A stretch of DNA of 52,351 nucleotides, from the NCBI GenBank assembly GCA_030145195.1, contig JAQYVY010000025.1, forward strand, positions 1 through 52,351, written 5' to 3'. Made by a program: the position numbers and the translations under genes. The stretch comes from Desulfuromonadales bacterium (lineage in GTDB: Bacteria > Desulfobacterota > Desulfuromonadia > Desulfuromonadales > BM103). This document shows, piece by piece, positions 7,851 through 15,773 of this stretch. Under the pieces are notes generated by a model. That model did no database searches and was not told the DNA's origin. It saw nothing but the letters and a program-made list of their open reading frames with translations. Within the stretch, counting starts at the first letter, position 1; every line of letters starts with the position of its first letter.

Positions 7851-9338
7851 TCACTTTTCTGTTGAGCTATCAGCCATTTCAGCTAAGCATTTGTGCAACC
7901 TTACCATCGCCGCCGTATCCAGCTCACAATACTGTAACAAGTTTGCTCGCAACTCCCGCAACTTAACAGGGTCCTTTTCAGCACACATAATATGGTACGC
8001 CTCCATAGCCATACCGCCATCAGAAATTTCCAGGTCGGCGTAGGACAGTTCCGGCACAAACGCGGGTAATACTTGCTTGATCGAATTCGAGCCACGTTGC
8101 TGCCAGCGATAGGCATAGCGCTTACGAAACGGAACAATCAGATCCATGACATTATCGTGGATACGAGAGAGTCCGGCCGCATCTTCCGGAAAGGCCTCGA
8201 TCAGCTCTTTTAATCGGGTCTTTTCAAAAGACATGTTGTACGTCAACACACAGGCGTCTTCAGGAATCTCGCCCAGCATGCCTTTGATCAGGTCGGGGCG
8301 CGGGTCGACATTCGGCTCGGCAAGGTATTCATAATGCTCGACCGGGCCACCCTCCTCTCGCTGAATGTGCAAGGAATATTGAAAGGTGACCTGCTGATAA
8401 GGACGTGTTCCATCATAGAGCGGAACCGGTGACATAAAAGTTTCGAAGTCAAAATGGCAAAGTGGATACCATAGACTGTTGAGAAAACCTTTGAGCCCTT
8501 CAGGGTTGATGTTCTCCCCCTGCTTCAAGTGCATTTCGACCTGAAAACGCTGGCTCTTATTCAACTCATCCAAAGGCAGGTCTGCAAATGCAATCAGACC
8601 ATGCTGATAACAAGCGAACTTGTCGATCCCCCTGCCCCGCAGGGTGAAAACTGAATCCGCTGGCACATGCTTCCAGCAATGTCCGCAGAAGTCACAGCCA
8701 TAGGGATCAGAGCAATGTTTACCAATATCAATCTTCGGCTCATCCTCTCCGAGCATTGACCGCATCTCCACGAGGTTGTCTGAAACCTCATCCTGCATCG
8801 CGACAACATCATCGGTCAGGTCACGGATGGTAAACAGCTTGCGAACCTGGATAGCACCGTTGCGCACATAGCGGTTATTGATGTGCACAAGACAGGCCTT
8901 GTGCAGTTTGATGCCGACACCGGCCAGCACATAATATTGGAGAGCAATATCGTTGTAATTGACCTCTTTCACCTTGGTCGAACTCTTGACCTCGTAGAGC
9001 TCCCAGCCTGTTTTGCCCCTGTGGAGGATATCGACCTTTACGAATAGACCGTCGTATTCGAACGATGCCTCGTAAATAGTCTTGGCCCCTTGGGCTATTT
9101 CTCTCTGGGTCATCTCGACTTGTTCCGCGATTGACAGCCCATCAAACGGCACCTCAATGCCCCCTGGAAACAACTTCTGAGCCAGCACGCCAACATCGGT
9201 ACCGCTTGAGAAGATCGCCTGTTGCGCCGCACTGACCTCGTCACGCAGCTCTTTGTGGTGCTTATACAGGTACAGTGATTTGTGGCACTGCATGCCGCGA
9301 ATGTACTGTGATTTGCTGAGAAAAAGATTTCGTTTCAT
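7851..9338 (-). CDS. DUF2779 nuclease: Cas4-like PD-(D/E)XK plus DEDD exonuclease-like domain
   Basis: This 495-residue protein seems to hold two nuclease folds. In the N-terminal half, C18 in RGMQCHKSLY, D103 in VDILH, E116-V-K118 in YEVKSST, and a cluster C209, C215, C218 and C221 together reproduce the 4Fe-4S Cas4/AddB-like arrangement. In the C-terminal half, FDFET (D297, E299), the TYNMSFEKTRL segment and ELDTAA with D474 resemble the RNase H-like DEDD exonuclease motifs of DUF2779. No CRISPR array or cas gene is in the window, so this is not an adaptation gene here. AAGGAAT precedes the ATG. It lies 62 bases after the WYL gene on the same strand and is probably co-transcribed. A role in defence or DNA processing is inferred. 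Confidence 0.8.
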   Translation of the reverse strand: MKRNLFLSKSQYIRGMQCHKSLYLYKHHKELRDEVSAAQQAIFSSGTDVGVLAQKLFPGGIEVPFDGLSIAEQVEMTQREIAQGAKTIYEASFEYDGLFVKVDILHRGKTGWELYEVKSSTKVKEVNYNDIALQYYVLAGVGIKLHKACLVHINNRYVRNGAIQVRKLFTIRDLTDDVVAMQDEVSDNLVEMRSMLGEDEPKIDIGKHCSDPYGCDFCGHCWKHVPADSVFTLRGRGIDKFACYQHGLIAFADLPLDELNKSQRFQVEMHLKQGENINPEGLKGFLNSLWYPLCHFDFETFMSPVPLYDGTRPYQQVTFQYSLHIQREEGGPVEHYEYLAEPNVDPRPDLIKGMLGEIPEDACVLTYNMSFEKTRLKELIEAFPEDAAGLSRIHDNVMDLIVPFRKRYAYRWQQRGSNSIKQVLPAFVPELSYADLEISDGGMAMEAYHIMCAEKDPVKLRELRANLLQYCELDTAAMVRLHKCLAEMADSSTEK

Positions 9339-9400
9339 ATTCCTTCCTAAGAGAATTGACTGTGAACGACATCTACATGAATTGCGAAGCCATCAGTTGT

Positions 9401-10408
9401 TCAATCTTCGTAGTAACCAGCCATCTTACGTGTCATCTCACAAAACTCCTTGCGTAACGACTTGGGAGAGACAACTTCGACATATTCACCAAAGCCTTGC
9501 AGCCACCAACGTAATTGCTGGGTGTCGAGAACCTCGGCCGCCACCAAAACATTCTCCCCCCGATCAGTGATAGTTTGATTTTCACTCAAGGGGCTCTCGT
9601 AAAGATGTGCCGCAGCGCCCTTATGAAACAAGGCCTTGAGCTTGATTGTCTTACTCCCTGGCAAGGCAAAACCAAGTGCGCCGCTCGCCAGATATTTATC
9701 CAGCGTGAAACCCTTCGGTTTCCGAACCGGTTCATCCATAATCTTCACCGACTGCAAACGATGCATGGCCAGAAGTTTCACATCAGCGTAATCCCGCAGC
9801 GTCGCCACCAAGTAGAGAACCGGTTCGGCGGCAACCACACCCAAAGGATTGACGACATACTCAACACACTCATCAGCTCCTTTCCTTCGATAAACCGCTT
9901 TGAAACGTCGGTCTTTAAATAAAGCCTCATAGACGCCATCGAGGATATCGGCATCGATATCCGGCGGCAGAAGGGGCTGGCTCCGAGGGACCACCCTGAC
10001 CTTGTCCGGCCAGCCACCATAGCTTTTATCACCAAGGTCGTCGAGGATCGCATTCGCCCGCCTCAGGTTTGGTGCCAGCGAGTCCAGACAGCTCTTTGGC
10101 AGCAACTTGGCCATGAATTCACCGACCATCTTGAGTGTCATGGCCCCGGTCCGATCCATCCCTGGGATATCAAACGCCATAGCGTGCTTATCCCAGCGCC
10201 AGGCGATTGGCTTGCCCATCACAGAGGTAATCGGGAACACCTCATACAATTCCTTAAGATCGCGCTGAACAGTCCGCAGGTCGACCTTAAAACCTTCGTC
10301 CTCAAGCTCGTCACGGAGCGCGGCTGCATCCTTGGGATGGCGTGCAGGCAGAAGCTGCAACATCTTCCACTGACGCAACAATGTGTAGAACTTCTTCTGC
10401 TTCTTCAT
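9401..10408 (-). CDS. WYL-domain transcriptional regulator
   Basis: This 335-residue protein has an N-terminal winged helix-turn-helix (KVDLRTVQRDLKELYEVFP), a middle linker, and a WYL-type domain around residues 150-240 (GVVAAEPVLYLVATLRD, then AMHRLQSVKI), followed by a WCX-like C-terminal region. WYL proteins commonly regulate phage-defence genes and may sense nucleic acid ligands. The start ATG is fixed by an in-frame TAA four codons upstream; GGAGG lies 12 bases before it, an unusually long spacing. The gene is divergent from the double-AAA+ gene. Copies of CGACA-N5-TGTCG in the shared region suggest it controls itself and that operon. Confidence 0.9.
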   Translation of the reverse strand: MKKQKKFYTLLRQWKMLQLLPARHPKDAAALRDELEDEGFKVDLRTVQRDLKELYEVFPITSVMGKPIAWRWDKHAMAFDIPGMDRTGAMTLKMVGEFMAKLLPKSCLDSLAPNLRRANAILDDLGDKSYGGWPDKVRVVPRSQPLLPPDIDADILDGVYEALFKDRRFKAVYRRKGADECVEYVVNPLGVVAAEPVLYLVATLRDYADVKLLAMHRLQSVKIMDEPVRKPKGFTLDKYLASGALGFALPGSKTIKLKALFHKGAAAHLYESPLSENQTITDRGENVLVAAEVLDTQQLRWWLQGFGEYVEVVSPKSLRKEFCEMTRKMAGYYED

Positions 10409-10432
10409 AGTTATAACTTACCTCCCAAGTAG

Positions 10433-10447
10433 CGACAGAATGTGTCG
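10433..10447. promoter_or_regulatory. Inverted repeat CGACA-N5-TGTCG, candidate WYL operator 1
   Basis: This is a perfect 5-5-5 inverted repeat located 25 bases before the WYL start codon. It lies just downstream of a possible WYL promoter read on the minus strand (TTGGCG, 18 bases, TATAAA, about 10452-10481), a position suited to repression. The same motif occurs at 10501 and 13779, and a single half-site CGACA lies at 10474. Confidence 0.6.
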
Positions 10448-10500
10448 TATTAAGGCTTTTATAACTTTTATTACGACAAATCGCCAACCGTAATCGCAAA

Positions 10501-10515
10501 CGACATATTTTGTCG
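10501..10515. promoter_or_regulatory. Inverted repeat CGACA-N5-TGTCG, candidate WYL operator 2
   Basis: A second perfect copy lies 55 bases before the double-AAA+ start codon. A different repeat, GTCCAA-N8-TTGGAC, follows at 10536-10555 just ahead of the ribosome-binding site and may be another site or an RNA hairpin. No clear plus-strand -10/-35 pair was recognised here. Confidence 0.6.
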
Positions 10516-10570
10516 CCAACTCGGGGTATCTAGTAGTCCAAGACAAATTTTGGACAAACAGGAGACATCC

Positions 10571-12652
10571 ATGATTGAAGCATACGAACAGTTGGCCATC
10601 ATCAATTACCTGCAAAACCTTCTGAACAAAAAGCTCTCGGCACACGCCTTCAAAGAAGTGTGTGACTTTTTGGAAACGGGTATGCCCTTACTCGGCATTG
10701 GAGGCAATATCGAAAAGACTCTCGACATGATTGATGATTACCAGAACGCGATCAGAGGGAATTCCGGGGCCCGGAAAATCTATCGGGCACTTCATGATGA
10801 TATCAGCAAACTACTGAAAAACCGTGTTCGAAAGATTGAGAAAGCGACGCCTGGGGGCATTGAGAAAAACATCAGGACAATCGTCAAAGAACTCGGACTC
10901 AATGAACTTGAGTCGGCACTCTTTTCCCTGATCCTCCGCTACCGGATCCATGACCAGCTCTATTCTCTACTTAATGACCTCACGCGAGAGCACATGGGAA
11001 TTCTTGATCTCTGTTCTACGTGCCTGGGTTACGACCGCAAAGACATTGCAGAGCACCTGCGGCAAAATAGTCGTCTGATCACTTCAGGGGCCATCGTCCA
11101 GCAGACCAGCAACGGCAAGGATATTGATGACCATTATGATGTTCCCGGAATCATTACAACGGCCATGCAAAGAACCCTTAACAACCTCGACGATGTCCGC
11201 AAGTACATAATCGGAGAATCATTGCCAGCGACTCTCGAATGGGACGACTTTGAGCATCTCGGTTCCACCCGGGACAAGCTGGCTACTTTTCTTGCCGAGG
11301 CCACCAAAAAGAAAATTCCGGGAGTCAACATCTTACTCTGGGGGCCACCTGGAACGGGCAAGACAGAGTTCTGCAAAACGCTGTCAGATCATCTTAACCT
11401 CAATCTCTACGCCTTGGGTGAGAGTGATGACTCTGGAGATGAGCCGGACAGGAAGGAACGAACCAGCGCGTTCCGGATCGCTCAGAATCTGCTCAGGAAC
11501 CAGAACAACAATCTGCTGTTGTTCGATGAAATGGACGATATGTTCGAGAACAAGGGGCTTGCCGTTTTGTTCGGAGCTAAGTTTTCCTCAGGTTCAAAGG
11601 TCTTCACCAACCGTCTGTTCGAGAACAACCCGGTTCCGACTATCTGGACCATCAATCAGCCTTCCTATCTGGACGAAAGCATTATCCGTCGTATGGCTTT
11701 AGCTATTGAGATGAAAATTCCAACACCAAAATCCCGCAAAAATGTCTGGAGACGCATCCTGGACAAAAGCGAGATTGAAGTCCCGGATGAGGCCCTGGGA
11801 AAATTGTCTGAAATTGAGATTTCTCCTGCCGTTGCCAGCAACGCCGTCAAGTTCGCTGGCCTGGTTGGCAGTTCACTGGAGGATTTCCAGTTTGCAACGA
11901 ATGGGATCATCAAGGCCACCCAAGGTCGTAATCCACTGCCGAGCAATAAATCCAACGAGCCTTACCTGCCGGAGTTGATTAACGCCGAGACCGACATAAG
12001 CCTGCTCGCCGACCGACTATGCGCCTCAGAAGCAAAAGACTTCTCACTCTGCCTCTACGGTCCTCCTGGAACTGGCAAATCAGCCTACGTCCGCTATCTG
12101 GCAGAACGCCTCGGCATGCCGGTTTTGTTCAAGCGGGCATCAGATTTAATGTCGAAATGGGTCGGGGAGAACGAGCAGAATATTGCTAAGGCCTTTGAAG
12201 AGGCGAAAGAGACGGAGAGCTTCCTTATCTTCGATGAAGCCGATTCCTTGCTGGGAGATCGTCGTTATGCTCATCACCCCTGGGAGGTATCGCAGGTCAA
12301 CGAGATGCTGACCTGGATGGAATGTCACCCCCTACCCTTTGCCTGCACAACCAACCTTAAAGAGCGCCTTGATCAAGCCTCAATGCGCCGGTTCACCTTC
12401 AAGTGCAATTTTGATTATCTGCAACCGGACCAGGTTGTCATCGCCTTCAAACATTTCTTTGCACTGGATCTCGATGCGCGGCAGGCCCAAAAGATGACCA
12501 ACCTCACCCCAGGAGACTTCGCAGTGGTCAGAAAAAAATTGCAGTTCCTGGATATTGGAAATGATATCGAGATACTGAGGGATCTTCTCTTTCAGGAAGT
12601 TGAGGCCAAGAACGAGATTCAGCAACGACAGCTTGGGTTCATGGCTGGATGA
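10571..12652 (+). CDS. Double AAA+ ATPase with helical N-terminal domain
   Basis: This 693-residue protein has an N-terminal mostly helical region of about 225 residues without a recognised domain. The first AAA+ domain has Walker A GPPGTGKT at 258-265 and Walker B LLLFDEMD at 315-322. The second has Walker A GPPGTGKS at 497-504, Walker B FLIFDEAD at 551-558 and an MRRF arginine segment at 605-608. The segment SKWVGENEQN after the second Walker A matches the pore-loop form of the Vps4/katanin group, suggesting a polymer-remodelling or threading motor (inference). A TTG start at 10550 is possible, but AGGAG at 10560-10564 points to ATG 10571. The stop overlaps the potential first start of the FtsZ-like gene, so the two form an operon. 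Confidence 0.85.
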   Translation: MIEAYEQLAIINYLQNLLNKKLSAHAFKEVCDFLETGMPLLGIGGNIEKTLDMIDDYQNAIRGNSGARKIYRALHDDISKLLKNRVRKIEKATPGGIEKNIRTIVKELGLNELESALFSLILRYRIHDQLYSLLNDLTREHMGILDLCSTCLGYDRKDIAEHLRQNSRLITSGAIVQQTSNGKDIDDHYDVPGIITTAMQRTLNNLDDVRKYIIGESLPATLEWDDFEHLGSTRDKLATFLAEATKKKIPGVNILLWGPPGTGKTEFCKTLSDHLNLNLYALGESDDSGDEPDRKERTSAFRIAQNLLRNQNNNLLLFDEMDDMFENKGLAVLFGAKFSSGSKVFTNRLFENNPVPTIWTINQPSYLDESIIRRMALAIEMKIPTPKSRKNVWRRILDKSEIEVPDEALGKLSEIEISPAVASNAVKFAGLVGSSLEDFQFATNGIIKATQGRNPLPSNKSNEPYLPELINAETDISLLADRLCASEAKDFSLCLYGPPGTGKSAYVRYLAERLGMPVLFKRASDLMSKWVGENEQNIAKAFEEAKETESFLIFDEADSLLGDRRYAHHPWEVSQVNEMLTWMECHPLPFACTTNLKERLDQASMRRFTFKCNFDYLQPDQVVIAFKHFFALDLDARQAQKMTNLTPGDFAVVRKKLQFLDIGNDIEILRDLLFQEVEAKNEIQQRQLGFMAG

Positions 12653-12693
12653 AAGCCCAACAGGAGACAAGTGAAGCTTCATGGAGTAAGAGT

Positions 12694-13755
12694 ATGATAA
12701 ATCGAAGAAGGTTTTTACAAGGAATTGCTGGAGGGCTGGTTCTTTCGCCGCTGCTATCATACGGGCTGCCGAAAGCACTTTCAGGCTGCGACAAGTATAT
12801 TCCAGGCTGGGCACCAAACTACCAGCATACCTATGGCCATGGACGTGTGGTTTTCGAAGATTTTTTTGCGAAGGATTATTTTTGGGGCAAAGCAGTCAGC
12901 CGAGAAGACACTATCGTTGAATACTCTCATAATCTTTTTCACCAGAACCTTTATGATCCCCCGATGGCGACATTAGAGGATGATGAAGATATTGATTTGT
13001 GCATCATCTCTGCCAGCCTAAAGGACATTTACGACCTCGAACGCTTACACCTTTTTGAGGAACTTTTTCACAAAGCATATTGTTCTTTTGGCTGCCTAAC
13101 ATTACCCCCTAATGCAGATACAATTGTAACGATTCGTGATAACAAGGATTTCAACCAATTATTAGAAAGGCTCCCTTGCCCTGTCGTACTGATTGACGCT
13201 CACGCTATTGAGAGAACAGTTCCGAAACTGCCAACAATCAAACCTCACAGCAACAACACAGACAGAATTCTGCAAAGCACCATTATCGGCATATTGGCCC
13301 CTTTGGTGGTACATAGCTACATTGGAATAGATAGCGCCGATTTCCTAAGATTCATGGAAGCTAGCAAGTTGGTCGGTATGGGAATTGGGTTCATGAATCA
13401 TTCAGCGATCGACCTCAACCTAGCCGCCGAGGAGGCAGTCAACACAATATACGATCAAATAGCTCCCGGCATGGATATCGCTCAAAAGTTCGATTCATGC
13501 TGGGTCAACGTATGCGGTAACGACAAACTCTTAACCATGGACATGTATCAAGTTGTTGCAAACAAAATACACAGCGACATCCCAGAGCATTCAAATGTAT
13601 TTATAGGCCTTACCATAGATAACGGCTTAGAAGATGACATCATGATAACTTGCTTTGGTGGGCTTGCTTTGGAGTCGTGTGGTGAGAGTCAAGAGGTGCC
13701 TTTTATCAAGGAATCACACCATCAATACTCAATCCCCTTTACTGTGAGGTCTTGA
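12694..13755 (+). CDS. FtsZ-fold protein with twin-arginine lipoprotein-type signal, GTP signature lost
   Basis: This 353-residue protein has a striking mixture of features. Residues 4-10 are RRRFLQG, a twin-arginine motif. A hydrophobic stretch and LSGC at 29-32, a possible lipobox, follow. The rest resembles FtsZ: residues 100-108 match the strand before the T4 loop; ILQSTIIGI, GIDSAD (211-216) and DFLRFM match helix H7 and the T7 region; and 227-333 align almost gap-free with the FtsZ C-terminal domain. Examples are MGIG, TMD-Y--VAN-IH and the NVFIGL segment. The tubulin signature GGGTGTG is replaced by SLKDIYD, so GTP binding is unlikely. A start at 12649 (ATGA coupling) is possible, but GGAG at 12683-12686 favours ATG 12694. 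A less likely reading is that the N-terminus is a degenerate FtsZ T1 region. Function is unknown. Confidence 0.75.
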   Translation: MINRRRFLQGIAGGLVLSPLLSYGLPKALSGCDKYIPGWAPNYQHTYGHGRVVFEDFFAKDYFWGKAVSREDTIVEYSHNLFHQNLYDPPMATLEDDEDIDLCIISASLKDIYDLERLHLFEELFHKAYCSFGCLTLPPNADTIVTIRDNKDFNQLLERLPCPVVLIDAHAIERTVPKLPTIKPHSNNTDRILQSTIIGILAPLVVHSYIGIDSADFLRFMEASKLVGMGIGFMNHSAIDLNLAAEEAVNTIYDQIAPGMDIAQKFDSCWVNVCGNDKLLTMDMYQVVANKIHSDIPEHSNVFIGLTIDNGLEDDIMITCFGGLALESCGESQEVPFIKESHHQYSIPFTVRS

Positions 13756-13778
13756 TTTATTCGTTCCAGATTGCTTTG

Positions 13779-13793
13779 CGACAGGTTGTGTCG
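13779..13793. promoter_or_regulatory. Inverted repeat CGACA-N5-TGTCG, third copy
   Basis: This copy lies 24 bases after the FtsZ-like stop, in a convergent gap. It matches the two copies before the double-AAA+ gene at all ten defined positions and in spacing. It may be a distant operator, a remnant of a shared module edge, or a site for an unrecognised transcript. Confidence 0.5.
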
Positions 13794-13870
13794 GTTAAAG
13801 AACGCTGCGAACTTAGATGGTGAGAGTGAAGCGTCAGAAGGCCAAAGTGTTCAAATAGATAAGAGAGTAA

Positions 13871-14500
13871 TCACAAACTGACTTGAGGCACATACCCTGC
13901 TCGAATGGCGTTGACAGTCGATGCCGGAGTCAGCACATCAACCAGAAATTCTCCTGGGCGCTGTACAACCTGGCCATATCCTCCCGGCGACCAGCTTCGA
14001 AGTTCACCACGCCACACAAGGTAAGCACTCTCTGGATCGCTCGGCAAAGAAACGAATGTTCCTTCTGGCAAGCTACCAAGTTCCACCGGGAAGGTGACCT
14101 TCTCTCGTGTGCGCGTCACCCTTTCCTGTTGAAGAACCTTGTCTATCTCACCGATTTTCACATTGTCGGCGAAACCATATTCCGGGTTCCCTTTCAGCCA
14201 AGCTTTCTTGAAACACTTGAAATCCTCACGCCGGCACTCGGCGCAAGGGCGATGGCCAGCGGCCAGCGCAGTTGCTTCGTCCAAAAAGAAAAGTTCCGTG
14301 TAACATCCTGGCGCCATGAGTGGACGCCGGCGCTCTTTGAACTCAAGCAGACAGATGATCCAACGACTGCTTGTCCAACGTCGGTCAGTCAGCTCACCCT
14401 GGTCATTGTGCAGTGCACCACCACGGTTGCCCATGAATGCGCCGCGAGCATCGGTTACTATCAGTTCGCCGAATGGATTGACCCGGTTTTGTCTTGGCAT
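13871..14500 (-). CDS. Hypothetical protein with Ada-like cysteine motif
   Basis: This 209-residue protein is of unknown function. Its middle contains CYTELFFLDEATALAAG followed by HRPCAECRRE. This resembles the second half of the Ada metal-binding domain (…AAGFRPCKRCRPD), but with one upstream cysteine instead of two. The N-terminus (PRQNRVNPFGE, then FMGNRGGALHND) and RWIICLLEFK are as seen in a conserved hypothetical family I recall without a function. The start follows the DUF3553 gene by five bases, so it is the last gene of the minus-strand defence array. A role with modified DNA is possible but only inferred from neighbours. Confidence 0.6.
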   Translation of the reverse strand: MPRQNRVNPFGELIVTDARGAFMGNRGGALHNDQGELTDRRWTSSRWIICLLEFKERRRPLMAPGCYTELFFLDEATALAAGHRPCAECRREDFKCFKKAWLKGNPEYGFADNVKIGEIDKVLQQERVTRTREKVTFPVELGSLPEGTFVSLPSDPESAYLVWRGELRSWSPGGYGQVVQRPGEFLVDVLTPASTVNAIRAGYVPQVSL

Positions 14501-14505
14501 GGTGG

Positions 14506-15771
14506 CTACACCCAGCGGATTTCTTCCAGGGCGGCAACTAATTCAGGGCGCATAACAAACTCGAAATGGCCGTCAATGGTTGCATCAGACGCTTCGTTAC
14601 CATCAGAGAGTGTTCGCCACCACATTCTTTCACCATTGGCACGTTTTGGCGGGAGATAGCTTAAATGATGGGACAACAACTTCCCTATAGTTCCGTAATG
14701 CAGGTTCGCGGCATTGTAATTGGCATACCCGGCCGCATCAGCCAATAGTGTTGCTGTAATGATATGCCCTTCTGAATCATATTGAGCTTTGAGCATTTTA
14801 CGATACTGGGTGTTGTCAAAACGGCCGTCTGCATCCATGCTGCGCAACGCCTGCTTATATTTGGTTTTGGTTGGTTTGAAAGCATCACCCTCAACCATAT
14901 CGTATTTCCCCGGCGTGATGCACCACATGAACGATTGCACGTCAATCATGTCGCGCGGAGCCATTTCCATCTTGACCAGCTCTTCGTAGAGATACTTTGA
15001 GAAATCAAGTAAGCAGGAGTAAGTCAGCCAGTTTAACTCTGACTTGTAGTTGAGCTCAGCCTTGGTCAGCTCTGCAGCGTGCTTGGTGATTTCCGGCTTA
15101 AGGAACATCTGTTCCTCTGGAAAGGCCAAGAATGGGAAGTAGGTCATTATCGGCCACTTGGCCGCGTCAACCTTGTTCAGGCATTCGGCAAAGGCTTCAA
15201 AGCGGTCACGGTATTCACCGACACCATAAAGTAGCTCAAACAGAGTCTGAGCGAACATCAGCGCGTTTTCTGGAGTCTTAAGCCCATCCTTAAGGCTCAT
15301 CTTCTCATTTGGAAAGATGAGATTGGTCTTGTTGGCGACTTGCAAGGCACGTCGGGCAATTTCCTCAGACTCGCAATCATCAAGGAGTTTTTTGAATTCC
15401 TGCTCGTTCAGAAGTTCGAGGAACAGTTCACGGGCATTGACCTTATAGTTGCGCTCAATGTCGAGATACGCTTGATCCTCAAAACCATCTGAGAAGATTT
15501 CAAGAAAGTCCAGCCTTGCTTCAGGCAAACCGATATGTTTTGTCCCCTTGGTTACTCGCTCTGTGAATGTCGAGTTGTCTAGGATGGGATGGGACGCTTC
15601 TGCGCCCGTCACCTTTTCTAATGTTACGTACTTCAGGCCGAGCAGCTTTTCTCCGGCATTGATGAAAAAGACTTTCACCTTGCCGTCTGCCGAAAGTTCA
15701 AGAACTTTGCCAACGCCCCAGTCCTCCATCTTTGGATGAAGGACCTTATCACCAACCGCTAATGCACACAT
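14506..15771 (-). CDS. DUF3553-domain protein, defence-island associated
   Basis: This 421-residue protein begins with an SH3-like DUF3553 segment (VGDKVLHPKMEDWGVGKVLEL, about residues 6-45), a module otherwise seen attached to UvrD-type helicases. The remainder is largely helical. Near the C-terminus is GYANYNAANLHYGTIGKLL, a pattern I associate loosely with some restriction-linked proteins. No catalytic motif is clear. GGAGG is seven bases before ATG 15771; the TTG two codons earlier is too close to it. The start sits just beyond the stop of the GmrSD-like gene, so translation is coupled and the two products may act together. Confidence 0.65.
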   Translation of the reverse strand: MCALAVGDKVLHPKMEDWGVGKVLELSADGKVKVFFINAGEKLLGLKYVTLEKVTGAEASHPILDNSTFTERVTKGTKHIGLPEARLDFLEIFSDGFEDQAYLDIERNYKVNARELFLELLNEQEFKKLLDDCESEEIARRALQVANKTNLIFPNEKMSLKDGLKTPENALMFAQTLFELLYGVGEYRDRFEAFAECLNKVDAAKWPIMTYFPFLAFPEEQMFLKPEITKHAAELTKAELNYKSELNWLTYSCLLDFSKYLYEELVKMEMAPRDMIDVQSFMWCITPGKYDMVEGDAFKPTKTKYKQALRSMDADGRFDNTQYRKMLKAQYDSEGHIITATLLADAAGYANYNAANLHYGTIGKLLSHHLSYLPPKRANGERMWWRTLSDGNEASDATIDGHFEFVMRPELVAALEEIRWV

Positions 15772-15773
15772 TT

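Noticed and set aside
7851-9338. CRISPR adaptation gene cas4
   Set aside because: The N-terminal fold is Cas4-like, but there is a second exonuclease-like domain and no repeats or other cas genes in the window.
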